Assembly (NCBI GenBank): GCA_029975555.1
Contig: JARKOY010000173.1
Span: 101,831-165,830 of the forward strand
Direction: 5' to 3'
Length of the DNA: 64,000 nucleotides
Source: Spirochaetia bacterium
GTDB lineage: Bacteria > Spirochaetota > Spirochaetia > Treponematales > Rectinemataceae
Shown piece by piece: positions 1 through 7,562 of this stretch. A program made the translations under genes and the position numbers. The notes beneath the pieces were generated by a model that saw only the letters and a list, made by a program, of their open reading frames with translations, did not search any database and was not told the origin of the DNA. Positions within the stretch are counted from its first letter, which is position 1; each line of letters opens with the position of its first letter.

Positions 1-404
1 TCTGCCAGCGCCACGCTCCTGAGCATTTCTTTCAAAACTTCTCTGGAGACAGCCTGTATGTCGAGATTTGAGCTGGCGCACACCTCCAGGTTCTGAAGCA
101 CGGTCCCCGGCAGCATGTACGGATGCTGGTGCAGATACACCGTATGTCGTCGTGCGAGCATCCGGTTGTACGGTGTACCACGAAACTTCACCAGCCCGCG
201 GAAAAGCTTCGGATCATCCTGCCCTTCCAAGAGATGATTCAGCAGTTTGAGTAAGGTGGTCTTGCCGGAACCGTTTGGACCGACAAATGCGACACATTCC
301 CCCTCGCGGAGCGTCAGACCGTCTACAGTGAGTACGGGCGACGAGCCCCATGCATACGCGTATTTCACCTCTGAAAGCTCGAAAAGGGGCCTCCCTTCCT
401 TCAC
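1..404 (-). CDS. tupC: Tungstate ABC transporter ATP-binding protein (partial)
   Basis: ATPase of a tungstate uptake system; energises TupB at the inner membrane. The gene runs off the left edge, so only about 134 N-terminal residues are seen. They include the Walker A loop GPNGSGKTT and a Q-loop region (VYLHQHPYMLPG). I place the start at a GTG at 404, which overlaps the tupB stop by 4 bases (GTGA) and has a strong GGAAGGAGG site inside the end of tupB. The signature motif and Walker B lie outside the window. Assignment to tungstate rather than another oxyanion rests on the adjacent tupB and tupA. Confidence 0.85.
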   Translation of the reverse strand, partial: MKEGRPLFELSEVKYAYAWGSSPVLTVDGLTLREGECVAFVGPNGSGKTTLLKLLNHLLEGQDDPKLFRGLVKFRGTPYNRMLARRHTVYLHQHPYMLPGTVLQNLEVCASSNLDIQAVSREVLKEMLRSVALA

Positions 405-1081
405 GTTTTCCGCCTCCTTCCGCCCACCCGTGAATTGATGAAGAAGTTCATCGCCAGCGCGATGGCCAAAAGCACAATGCCGAGGGACACTGCCTCCTCG
501 AATTCCCCCCTGGATGTCTCGAGTGCAATCGCAGTGGTCATGGTTCGCGTCGCCCCGCGGATGTTGCCGCCGAGCATCATCGCGACGCCCACCTCTCCGA
601 TGACTCGGGAAAACGCCATGGCAATCGCCGCAGCGATGATAGAGCTTCCCTCCTTGAGCGCCAGCGCGAAGGCCTTTTCTGGCCTGACTGCATGGGTTTC
701 GAGCGTCTCGCGAAAGCGTGGATCGATCTTCGAAAAGCCGCTGGCGACAAACGAAACAAGAAGAGGAAGCGCCAGGAAAAACTGCCCTGTCACGACTGCG
801 GCAGGTGTGTAGAGCATGCCCAAAAAACCGAGCGGCCCCGACCGAGAGATGAAACCGTACACCACGAGGCCAATCACCACGGTGGGCAGGGCGGACAGCG
901 CATGGACCACCGATGCAAGCCATCGTCGGATTCCTGCCGGCTTCCATCCGATCGCGACACCTGCCGGAATGCCAGGAAGGGCCGAAAGCAGCACCGCTGC
1001 CGCAGAGAATGCGAGGCTCCGCACAATGATTCCCCACAGCTCAGAATCCCCTGACATAATCAGAAAAAAAGCATCGTGCAT
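401..1081 (-). CDS. tupB: Tungstate ABC transporter permease TupB
   Basis: Inner-membrane permease of the tungstate transporter, 226 residues, the usual TupB size. Hydrophobic segments appear near residues 20-45, 55-80, 90-115, 155-175 and 195-215. The cytoplasmic EAA-like loop (ALALKEGSSIIAAAIAMAFS) is followed by RVIGEVGVAMMLGGNIRG, a stretch typical of the TupB/ModB type. It lies 9 bases after tupA and overlaps tupC, so the three form one operon. Tungstate is plausible for an anaerobe with tungsto- or molybdo-enzymes; none is encoded in this window. Confidence 0.88.
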   Translation of the reverse strand: MHDAFFLIMSGDSELWGIIVRSLAFSAAAVLLSALPGIPAGVAIGWKPAGIRRWLASVVHALSALPTVVIGLVVYGFISRSGPLGFLGMLYTPAAVVTGQFFLALPLLVSFVASGFSKIDPRFRETLETHAVRPEKAFALALKEGSSIIAAAIAMAFSRVIGEVGVAMMLGGNIRGATRTMTTAIALETSRGEFEEAVSLGIVLLAIALAMNFFINSRVGGRRRKT

Positions 1082-1090
1082 GTGCGTGCC

Positions 1091-1906
1091 CTATGTGCGC
1101 GAAGGAAAAAACACCTGCTCGCCGCCAGCCCTGAACAAGCGCATGAGCTCGGCAGCCTCCTGGCCTGCAAGGAAATCGGCAAGCGCCTTGGCCGCATCTG
1201 ACGAAGTCGGAAGGATGATGCTGTACTGATTGCGGAGCGCCTGATCCCCCTGAAAAAGAATGCGGAGCCGGGGCAGACCTCCGCAAAGGACGAGGAAGGT
1301 GGCACGGTCGCTGAGCGCATAGGCTGCGCGCTGATCCGCAATCCTGAGCGTTTCGGCCATCCCCTGACCGGCCTCAAGGTACCACGCCCCATGGGCAGCG
1401 CCTTTCACAAGAGACCAGAGCTCTTTTTCTTTCTGATGGGTTCCCGAACCGTCGCCTCGCGAGACAAAGAGCGCCTTGCGTTCTGCAATCTTACGAAAGG
1501 CTTCCTGGGCGCTGGCGGCGTGGGAAACCTCCGCAGGGTCCTCTAGAGGTCCGACCACGACAAAGTCGCTGTACATGAAAGGTATCCGGAGGCTGCCGGC
1601 ATGCTGCGCCACGAATGTCGCCTCCAAGGATGGCGCATGCGAAATGACGATGTCGCAGTCCCCCCGCGCCGCGAGCTCGAGCGCGGCCCCGGATCCGACC
1701 GCGATGACATTCACTTTGATGCCAGTCTTTCTGGTGAATGCAGGCAGGAGCGCCTCCAGCAGCCCCGACTGTTCCACGCTGGTGGTGGTCGCAAGACGGA
1801 TCGACCGTGATCCCGTGGCCGCCCCCGCAGAGACAGTGACAGCGGCACACCACAGAACGAGCAGCAGAACTTGGAACGACACCAGAGAATAGCGATGAGC
1901 CCTCAT
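1091..1906 (-). CDS. tupA: Tungstate ABC transporter substrate-binding protein TupA
   Basis: Periplasmic oxyanion-binding protein, 271 residues. An N-terminal signal peptide (hydrophobic about residues 8-30, with small residues near ATGS) precedes the family hallmark LATTTSVEQSGLLEALLP, whose TTTS stretch contributes to oxyanion binding in TupA/WtpA-like proteins. A second conserved block, SRGDGSGTHQKE, is also present. The start has a GGAGAGGAG site. The gene begins 58 bases after the thrS stop on the same strand and probably has its own promoter there (a TACAAT box is visible, without a convincing -35). It leads the tupABC operon. Confidence 0.9.
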   Translation of the reverse strand: MRAHRYSLVSFQVLLLVLWCAAVTVSAGAATGSRSIRLATTTSVEQSGLLEALLPAFTRKTGIKVNVIAVGSGAALELAARGDCDIVISHAPSLEATFVAQHAGSLRIPFMYSDFVVVGPLEDPAEVSHAASAQEAFRKIAERKALFVSRGDGSGTHQKEKELWSLVKGAAHGAWYLEAGQGMAETLRIADQRAAYALSDRATFLVLCGGLPRLRILFQGDQALRNQYSIILPTSSDAAKALADFLAGQEAAELMRLFRAGGEQVFFPSRT

Positions 1907-1964
1907 GGATACTCCTCTCCTTCGACCATTGTAGCGGAGGAATCAAAGTTTAAGAAGGACAAGC

Positions 1965-3701
1965 TTACAAATCCAGAGCCTTTGTCTCGATTTTTTCGAG
2001 CACGCGGGCGACAAACGCGTCGAGTGCGATGCCGTTTTCCTGCCCGCCTGTCCTGAGTCGGACCGAGACGGTGCGATCGTCCTTCTCTCGCTGGCCGAGG
2101 ATGACCATGTAGGGAATCTTCTGGTTCTGCGCGTCGCGGATCTTGGCGTTCATACGCTCCTCGGAGAGCATGGCCGTCGCCCTGATCCCTTTTCCTTTTA
2201 GAATGGCGGTCACTTCCTTCACGTACTCGTCGAACAAGGGTGCGACGGGAATCACGGCCACTTGCTCGGGGCTCAGCCACAGGGGAAAGGCACCCGCGGT
2301 GTGCTCGAGGTAGACGCCGAAGAAGCGCTCGATCGAACCCAGGAGCGCGCGGTGCACCATGTAGGGACGTTTGCGTTGGCCGTCCGAGTCGATGTACTCG
2401 ATCTGGAACCGCTCCGACATGTTGAAGTCGAATTGGATCGTGGTCAATTGCCACTCGCGGCCTATGGCGTCCTTCACCTTGAGGTCGATCTTGGGCCCGT
2501 AAAAGGCGCCGCCGCCTTCGTCGATCTCGTAGGCCAGTCCTTCCTTCTCGATGGCCTTCCGCAGAGACTCGGTGGCCTGCTCCCAGCGGGCCGGGTCGCC
2601 CACCGCACCGTCTCCCTTGGGCTTGGTCGCGAGGTAAGCTTTGATTTCCTTAAAGCCCAGGGTCTTGTGCATGGAGAGGGAGAAGCGCAGGACCTCCTCG
2701 ATCTCGCCCTCGATCTGCTCGGGCGTGCAGAAGATGTGCGCGTCGTCCTGGGTGAAGCCACGCACGCGCATGAGGCCGTGCAGAGCCCCCGCGCGCTCGT
2801 AGCGGTACACGGTGCCGAGCTCCGCCCAGCGCAGGGGCAGGTCGCGGTAGGAGCGGGTCTGGCTTTTGTAGATCATAATGTGGAAGGGACAGTTCATCGG
2901 CTTGATGTAGTAGTTGTCCTCGTCGATCTTCATGGGCGAGTACATGTTCTCCTTATAAAAGCCAAGGTGTCCCGAGGTTTCCCAGAGCCAACTCTTGCCG
3001 ATGTGCGGCGTGAAAAGTATCTCGTAGCCGTTTTTGTAGTGCTCCTCACGCCACCAATCCTCGAGGGCGACGCGGAAACGCCCCCCCTTGGGATGCCAGT
3101 AGATGAGGCCAGCGCCCGCCTCTTCGTGGGTCGAGAAGAGGTCGAGTTCCTTGCCGAGCCTGCGGTTGTCGCGCTTTTCAGCCTCCTCGAGCATCTTGAG
3201 GTAGGCCTCCAATTCGGCCTTACTCGCAAAGGCGTAGGCGTAGATGCGAGTGAGCATGGGGCGAGTCTCGTCGCCCCGCCAGTAGGCGCCGGCGAGGGTC
3301 TTCAGGGTGAAGGCGTCGGGCTTCAGTTCCCTGGTCGATTCGACGTGGGGGCCGCGGCAGAGATCGACAAAATCTCCTTGCCTGTAGATCGAGATGGTCC
3401 CCTCCTCAAGCCCTTCGATGAGCTCGAGCTTGAAGGGCTGATCGCGAAAAAGCTCCTTCGCCTGTTCCTTGGTCACTTCTTCGCGGACGAAAATCTGATC
3501 CTGCGCGATGATCCGACGCATTTCCTTTTCTATCGCGCGCAGGTCTTCCTCCGCCACGGGTTTGGGAAACAGAAAATCGTAATAAAAGCCGTCTTGAATC
3601 GCAGGGCCTATACCGAACTTCACTCCGCCGTAGAGATGCTGCACCGCCTCGGCCATCACGTGGGCGAAGGAATGTCGTATCCTCTCAATATCAGCCGCCA
3701 T
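1965..3701 (-). CDS. thrS: Threonyl-tRNA synthetase, short form without TGS domain
   Basis: Charges tRNA-Thr with threonine. The 578 residues start directly in the editing domain (HSFAHVMAEAVQHLYGG; DLCRGPHVEST supplies the editing-site cysteine). The class II catalytic core follows, with motif 2 in RYERAGALHGLMRVRGFTQDD, then the C-terminal anticodon-binding domain (PVAPLFDEYVKEV onward). The usual ~640-residue bacterial enzyme carries an N-terminal TGS domain of about 60 residues, which is absent here. A good AAGGAGA site precedes the ATG at 3701, so this is not a mis-called start. Expression should respond to uncharged tRNA-Thr through the T-box leader immediately upstream. Confidence 0.95.
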   Translation of the reverse strand: MAADIERIRHSFAHVMAEAVQHLYGGVKFGIGPAIQDGFYYDFLFPKPVAEEDLRAIEKEMRRIIAQDQIFVREEVTKEQAKELFRDQPFKLELIEGLEEGTISIYRQGDFVDLCRGPHVESTRELKPDAFTLKTLAGAYWRGDETRPMLTRIYAYAFASKAELEAYLKMLEEAEKRDNRRLGKELDLFSTHEEAGAGLIYWHPKGGRFRVALEDWWREEHYKNGYEILFTPHIGKSWLWETSGHLGFYKENMYSPMKIDEDNYYIKPMNCPFHIMIYKSQTRSYRDLPLRWAELGTVYRYERAGALHGLMRVRGFTQDDAHIFCTPEQIEGEIEEVLRFSLSMHKTLGFKEIKAYLATKPKGDGAVGDPARWEQATESLRKAIEKEGLAYEIDEGGGAFYGPKIDLKVKDAIGREWQLTTIQFDFNMSERFQIEYIDSDGQRKRPYMVHRALLGSIERFFGVYLEHTAGAFPLWLSPEQVAVIPVAPLFDEYVKEVTAILKGKGIRATAMLSEERMNAKIRDAQNQKIPYMVILGQREKDDRTVSVRLRTGGQENGIALDAFVARVLEKIETKALDL

Positions 3702-3728
3702 ATCGTTCTCCTTTCTCTTTCAAGACAT

Positions 3729-3794
3729 AAAAAAAAGCTCCATGGAACACGCCCGCACGTGAAACATGTCACGTAAGGACGAATTCCGTGGAGC
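3729..3794 (-). terminator. Rho-independent terminator of the thrS T-box
   Basis: The arms GCTCCACGGAA and TTCCATGGAGC (3784-3794 and 3737-3747) pair over 11 bases with one mismatch and are followed by eight T residues on the minus strand. The T-box core lies just upstream, as needed for a mutually exclusive antiterminator. Confidence 0.88.
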
Positions 3795-4030
3795 CCTCTT
3801 GCTCTCGGTAATCCGCGGTACCACCTTACTTCGGCTCCCCGCGACGGGGGCCGCTCTCTTCGCCAATAACGCATGGCAGACGGTCTGCATTACTGCTGCG
3901 CGACAAGCAGGTTCACACAGACTGCTCGGGAGTGGTTTTCGCTGGAGCCCGGCAGGATCCTTCCACCCGCGACGCGCGGGATCCCTCTCTGTGCGCGAAA
4001 GCGTACCAACTACTCTTCTCCGTCAACGCA
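3729..4030 (-). ncRNA. T-box riboswitch leader of thrS (specifier ACC, Thr)
   Basis: On the minus strand the conserved T-box core AAGGTGGTACCGCGG lies at 3813-3827. Upstream are the stem I elements GAGAAGAGTAG (near 4010-4020), ACAGAGAGGGATCC and its partner GGTGGAAGGATCC, and the specifier region GAAAACCACTCCCGAG. Aligned with other T-boxes, the specifier codon is ACC (3934-3936), a threonine codon that matches the downstream thrS. A terminator hairpin follows. The RNA should bind tRNA-Thr and, when it is uncharged, form the antiterminator so that thrS is read. This leader accounts for most of the 440-base gap between thrS and clpS. Confidence 0.93.
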
Positions 4031-4038
4031 TTTTTTGT

Positions 4039-4068
4039 TATTTTCCATATGATGCAAAGTGATGTCAA
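4039..4068 (-). promoter_or_regulatory. Probable thrS leader promoter
   Basis: A perfect -35 TTGACA (4063-4068) stands 18 bases from a poor -10 candidate AAAATA (4039-4044), just before the first T-box stem. The -35 is convincing and the -10 is not. Confidence 0.35.
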
Positions 4069-4103
4069 GTGCTCATGTGCGCAAGAAAGACCGTGGAGGT
4101 CTC

Positions 4104-4132
4104 TTGTTAAAGTCGCGCGCAATGAGTATTTT
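4104..4132 (+). promoter_or_regulatory. Candidate clpS promoter giving a leaderless mRNA
   Basis: TTGTTA (4104-4109), a 17-base spacer and TATTTT (4127-4132) place the expected transcription start at about 4139-4142, at or just before the clpS ATG (4142). A second box, TATAAT at 4134-4139, is too close to the ATG to serve it. No Shine-Dalgarno sequence precedes the ATG. Confidence 0.45.
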
Positions 4133-4141
4133 TTATAATGT

Positions 4142-4459
4142 ATGGGAACGAAACTCACAGAGACGACGGATACGCAGGAGCTGACGCGGGACGACCTTGA
4201 GGCGAAGGAGCCCGAAGAATACCGCGTCTATCTCATCAACGACGATTTCACGACGATGGAATTTGTGATATCGATTCTCATGACGGTCTTCCACAAGAGC
4301 CTTCCGGAAGCGTCGAAGCTCACGTTGGAAGTTCACAGGAGAGGTCGTGGTATGGCAGGATTATACTCCTACGACATCGCGATCACCAAAATCCAGCAAG
4401 TCCACGCAATGGCCAGACAGCGGGGATTTCCGCTCCGCTGTACAATGGAGAAGGCATGA
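4142..4459 (+). CDS. clpS: ATP-dependent Clp protease adaptor ClpS
   Basis: N-recognin that binds N-terminal Leu/Phe/Tyr/Trp residues and hands substrates to ClpA. At 105 residues it has the normal ClpS size. The substrate-pocket signature NDDFTTMEFV starts at residue 33 and the second conserved block, MTVFHKSLPEASKLTLEVHRRG, is intact, followed by the usual Y-hydrophobic-A region. Its stop overlaps the clpA start (ATGA), so translation is probably coupled. With clpA and aat downstream it forms a compact N-degron module. The start lacks a Shine-Dalgarno sequence and lies at the predicted transcription start. Confidence 0.93.
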   Translation: MGTKLTETTDTQELTRDDLEAKEPEEYRVYLINDDFTTMEFVISILMTVFHKSLPEASKLTLEVHRRGRGMAGLYSYDIAITKIQQVHAMARQRGFPLRCTMEKA

Positions 4460-6738
4460 AAGTAAGCCCTGAAGTACAGGCGATTTTCAACGCTGCATAC
4501 AACGAAGCCAAGCTCCGGAGCCACGAATATCTCATGCCGGAGCATATACTCTTTGCAAGCCTCTCGTTCGAAAAGGTGCGCAATATTTTCGAAAACTGTG
4601 ACGCCGACCTTGAGCAGATGAAGCGGAGCATCGAGGCGTACTTCGAACAGAAGATGCCCATCGTGCGCAATGCCGAACCAATTCAGAGCGCAGGCTTTCA
4701 GGCGGTGATCGAGCGCGCAGTGATGCAGTCCCAATCCGCCGGCAAAGAAGAAGTGCAGATTCCTGACCTCGTCGTCTCGCTCTACGACGAGGAGCGCACC
4801 TATGCAGGCTATCTCCTTCGCAAACTCGGCATCAAGCGGCTCCAGCTGCTTGAAGTGCTCTCCCACGGGATGAGCGACGAAGACATGGAAGCAGATTCGC
4901 TCCCCGAGGAAGAGACCGAAGAGCGCACCGAAGAGGGCGGCAGGGAGAAACACGCGGCAAAGCCTGGCGTGCTCGAACGCTTTGCGACCGATCTCACCGC
5001 GCTGGCCGCAGCCGGAAAACTCGAACCCGTCATCGGCCGCGAGGCCGAAATCGAGCGCACCATCCAGGTGCTCTCTCGGAGGCTCAAAAATAATCCTATC
5101 CACGTCGGAGATGCAGGTGTAGGAAAGACTGCCATCACCGAGGGTCTCGCGCAGCGCATTGCGGCCGGCGATGTACCTCCCAAGCTTAAAGGCTACACGA
5201 TTTGGTCTCTCGATATGGGCGCCCTGCTCGCGGGAACAAAATTCCGCGGCGACTTCGAAGAGCGCGTCAAAAAGGTCATCGACCTGCTCCTAAAAAAAGA
5301 GAAAGCGATCCTCTTCATCGACGAAATCCACACCATCGTCGGTGCGGGGGCCGTCACCGGCAGTACCCTCGATGCATCAAACCTGCTCAAACCAGCACTC
5401 ACGTCGGGCAAACTGCGCTGCATCGGGTCGACCACCTACGACGAGTACAATAAGATCTTCGAAAAAGACCGGGCGCTCTCCCGGCGCTTCCAGAAGATCG
5501 ACATCGTGGAGCCCTCCATCCCCGAAACCGTCGAAATTCTCAAAGGCCTCCGCTCCAAGTACGAGGAGTACCACGATGTGCGCTACAGCGACGAGACGCT
5601 CGAAACCGCCGCCAAGCTCGCCGCACAGTTCATCACCGAACGCAAGCTTCCGGACAAGGCCATCGACGTCATCGACGAGGCGGGAGCGCTCGCACGGATT
5701 CGTGCATACAAAGAGAACCGCGAATCAGAGGTCAAGACGATCGACATCACGCCACACGACATCGAGGTGGTCATCGCCAAAATTGCGCGGATCCCCGAAC
5801 GCACGGTCACGTCCTCCGAAAAGGACAGACTCGCCACACTCGAAGGCTCGCTCAAGCAAGAAGTGTTTGGGCAGGATCATGCCATCGAGGTCGTCGTCAA
5901 GGCGGTCAAACGCTCGCGCGCCGGATTCAGGGCTCCCGACAAGCCCATCGCGAACTTCCTCTTCGTCGGCCCCACGGGCGTCGGCAAGACGGAGCTCGCG
6001 CGGCAGCTCTCCAAGCACCTGGGGATCGCGCTGCACCGCTTTGACATGAGCGAATATCAGGAAAAACATACGGTGTCGAGACTGATCGGCTCCCCTCCGG
6101 GGTATGTCGGCTATGAGGAAGGCGGCCTTCTTACAGATGCCATCCGAAAAACCCCCAACGCGGTGGTTCTCCTCGATGAGATCGAGAAGGCGCATCCCGA
6201 CATCTACAACATTCTGCTTCAGATCATGGACTACGCGACGTTGACGGACAATCAGGGCAGAAAGGCCGACTTCCGCAACGTCATACTCATCATGACGAGC
6301 AACGCAGGCGCCCGCGATATCGGCAAGCCACTCATCGGCTTCGGAGACCAGAAGATCAGCGACTCCGCCCTCGACGAGGCCGTGGAGCGCGCCTTCAGTC
6401 CCGAGTTCCGCAACAGGCTCGATGCGGTGGTGCACTTCAACAATCTGCCCATGGACATCATCGAGCGCATCGTCAAAAAAGCCATCGACGAATTCAGCGC
6501 CCAGCTCGCCGAGAAGCATGTCACGCTGAAGGTGGAAGACAGCGTAATTCGATTCCTCGCGGAGCGAGGCTATTCCCGCGAATTTGGTGCGCGCAACATC
6601 AGCCGCCTCGTCGAAGACCAGATCAAGACCGTGTTCGTCGACGAAGTGCTCTTCGGCAGACTGGAACACGGCGGCACCGCGGTGGCCCGCCTCGAAAACG
6701 ACAAGATAGTCTTCGATATTTCGCCTCGGAATTTCTAA
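4456..6738 (+). CDS. clpA: ATP-dependent Clp protease ATP-binding subunit ClpA
   Basis: AAA+ unfoldase that feeds substrates into ClpP, 760 residues as usual for ClpA. It has an N-terminal Clp_N double repeat (residues about 1-140), an acidic linker, AAA module 1 with Walker A GDAGVGKT near residue 218 and Walker B LFIDEIHT, and AAA module 2 with GPTGVGKT near 505 and VVLLDEIEKAHPD. No long coiled-coil middle domain is present, which separates it from ClpB/ClpC. An IGF tripeptide near residue 627 (LIGFGDQ) is the ClpP-docking loop. clpP is not in this window. Confidence 0.95.
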   Translation: MKVSPEVQAIFNAAYNEAKLRSHEYLMPEHILFASLSFEKVRNIFENCDADLEQMKRSIEAYFEQKMPIVRNAEPIQSAGFQAVIERAVMQSQSAGKEEVQIPDLVVSLYDEERTYAGYLLRKLGIKRLQLLEVLSHGMSDEDMEADSLPEEETEERTEEGGREKHAAKPGVLERFATDLTALAAAGKLEPVIGREAEIERTIQVLSRRLKNNPIHVGDAGVGKTAITEGLAQRIAAGDVPPKLKGYTIWSLDMGALLAGTKFRGDFEERVKKVIDLLLKKEKAILFIDEIHTIVGAGAVTGSTLDASNLLKPALTSGKLRCIGSTTYDEYNKIFEKDRALSRRFQKIDIVEPSIPETVEILKGLRSKYEEYHDVRYSDETLETAAKLAAQFITERKLPDKAIDVIDEAGALARIRAYKENRESEVKTIDITPHDIEVVIAKIARIPERTVTSSEKDRLATLEGSLKQEVFGQDHAIEVVVKAVKRSRAGFRAPDKPIANFLFVGPTGVGKTELARQLSKHLGIALHRFDMSEYQEKHTVSRLIGSPPGYVGYEEGGLLTDAIRKTPNAVVLLDEIEKAHPDIYNILLQIMDYATLTDNQGRKADFRNVILIMTSNAGARDIGKPLIGFGDQKISDSALDEAVERAFSPEFRNRLDAVVHFNNLPMDIIERIVKKAIDEFSAQLAEKHVTLKVEDSVIRFLAERGYSREFGARNISRLVEDQIKTVFVDEVLFGRLEHGGTAVARLENDKIVFDISPRNF

Positions 6739-6755
6739 AGCATGGAGTTGCGCCG

Positions 6756-7544
6756 ATGCGATGGTTGACCATGCCCGAATACCTCGACGAGACGGAGGAC
6801 TACCGCTTTCCGCCGGCAGCGAGCGCGACGCAGCGCGGCGTCGTCGCCTATGGCGGGAACCTCTCTCCGGGTGCTCTTCTGTCCGCGTATCGACAGGGCA
6901 TCTTTCCGTGGCCTTCCACGCCCGCGCTGCTGCAGTGGTGCAGCCCGGACCCCCGTTGCATCATTCTGCCAGAGACTCTCTCCATCACGGAGTCTGCGCA
7001 GAAGGCCCTGAAAAAGGCGCTGCGGCAGGGGTCCCCCTACAGGCTCACCCTGGATGCGGCCTTCTCCGAGGTCATCGGCAATTGTGCAAGCGTCCCTCGG
7101 CCGGGGCAGCCCGGCACATGGATTTTTCCCAATCTGATACGGGGATACACCGAACTACACAAGCTGGGGTACGCCCATTCGGTCGAAGTCTGGAAGGGGG
7201 GCTCCCTTGTCGGAGGCCTCTACGGCGTGAGCATCGGCACGGCCTTTTTCGGAGAATCGATGTTCAGCCTCGAGAGCAACGCATCCAAAATCGGCTTTCT
7301 CTCGTTGGCCACGACGCTCTTTGCCCGCGGGTTCGCCTTTATCGACTGCCAGGTCTATACGCCATACCTCGCGCTGATGGGAGGCATCGACGTGCCGCGG
7401 CCGCGCTATCTCTCCATGCTTAGGCGGGCGCTGGCTTCTCCGACGCTGAAAGGCAACTGGGCTGAAACCTTCCCCGACTTTCCGAATACCGAGCTTATCC
7501 TCTCTTTCAAAAAGATGTCGAAAACAATACCATATCACACGTAG
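6756..7544 (+). CDS. aat: Leucyl/phenylalanyl-tRNA-protein transferase
   Basis: Adds Leu or Phe from aminoacyl-tRNA to N-terminal Arg/Lys, creating primary N-degrons for ClpS/ClpA. Family blocks are clear: GVVAYGGNLSPGALLSAYRQGIFPW, WCSPDPRCIILP, SVEVWKGGSLVGGLYGVSIG and GESMFS. At 262 residues it is slightly longer than the ~235-residue E. coli enzyme, mostly at the ends. The ATG at 6756 has only a weak GGAG; an in-frame ATG at 6771 is an alternative. It follows clpA by 17 bases, so degron maker, adaptor and unfoldase appear co-transcribed. Confidence 0.94.
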   Translation: MRWLTMPEYLDETEDYRFPPAASATQRGVVAYGGNLSPGALLSAYRQGIFPWPSTPALLQWCSPDPRCIILPETLSITESAQKALKKALRQGSPYRLTLDAAFSEVIGNCASVPRPGQPGTWIFPNLIRGYTELHKLGYAHSVEVWKGGSLVGGLYGVSIGTAFFGESMFSLESNASKIGFLSLATTLFARGFAFIDCQVYTPYLALMGGIDVPRPRYLSMLRRALASPTLKGNWAETFPDFPNTELILSFKKMSKTIPYHT

Positions 7545-7562
7545 TAAACGAATGGGGAACAG

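Noticed and set aside
2262..3776. A long plus-strand frame (about 500 codons) opposite thrS
   Set aside because: Antisense shadow of a GC-rich gene; no ribosome site, no recognisable motif, and thrS is certain.
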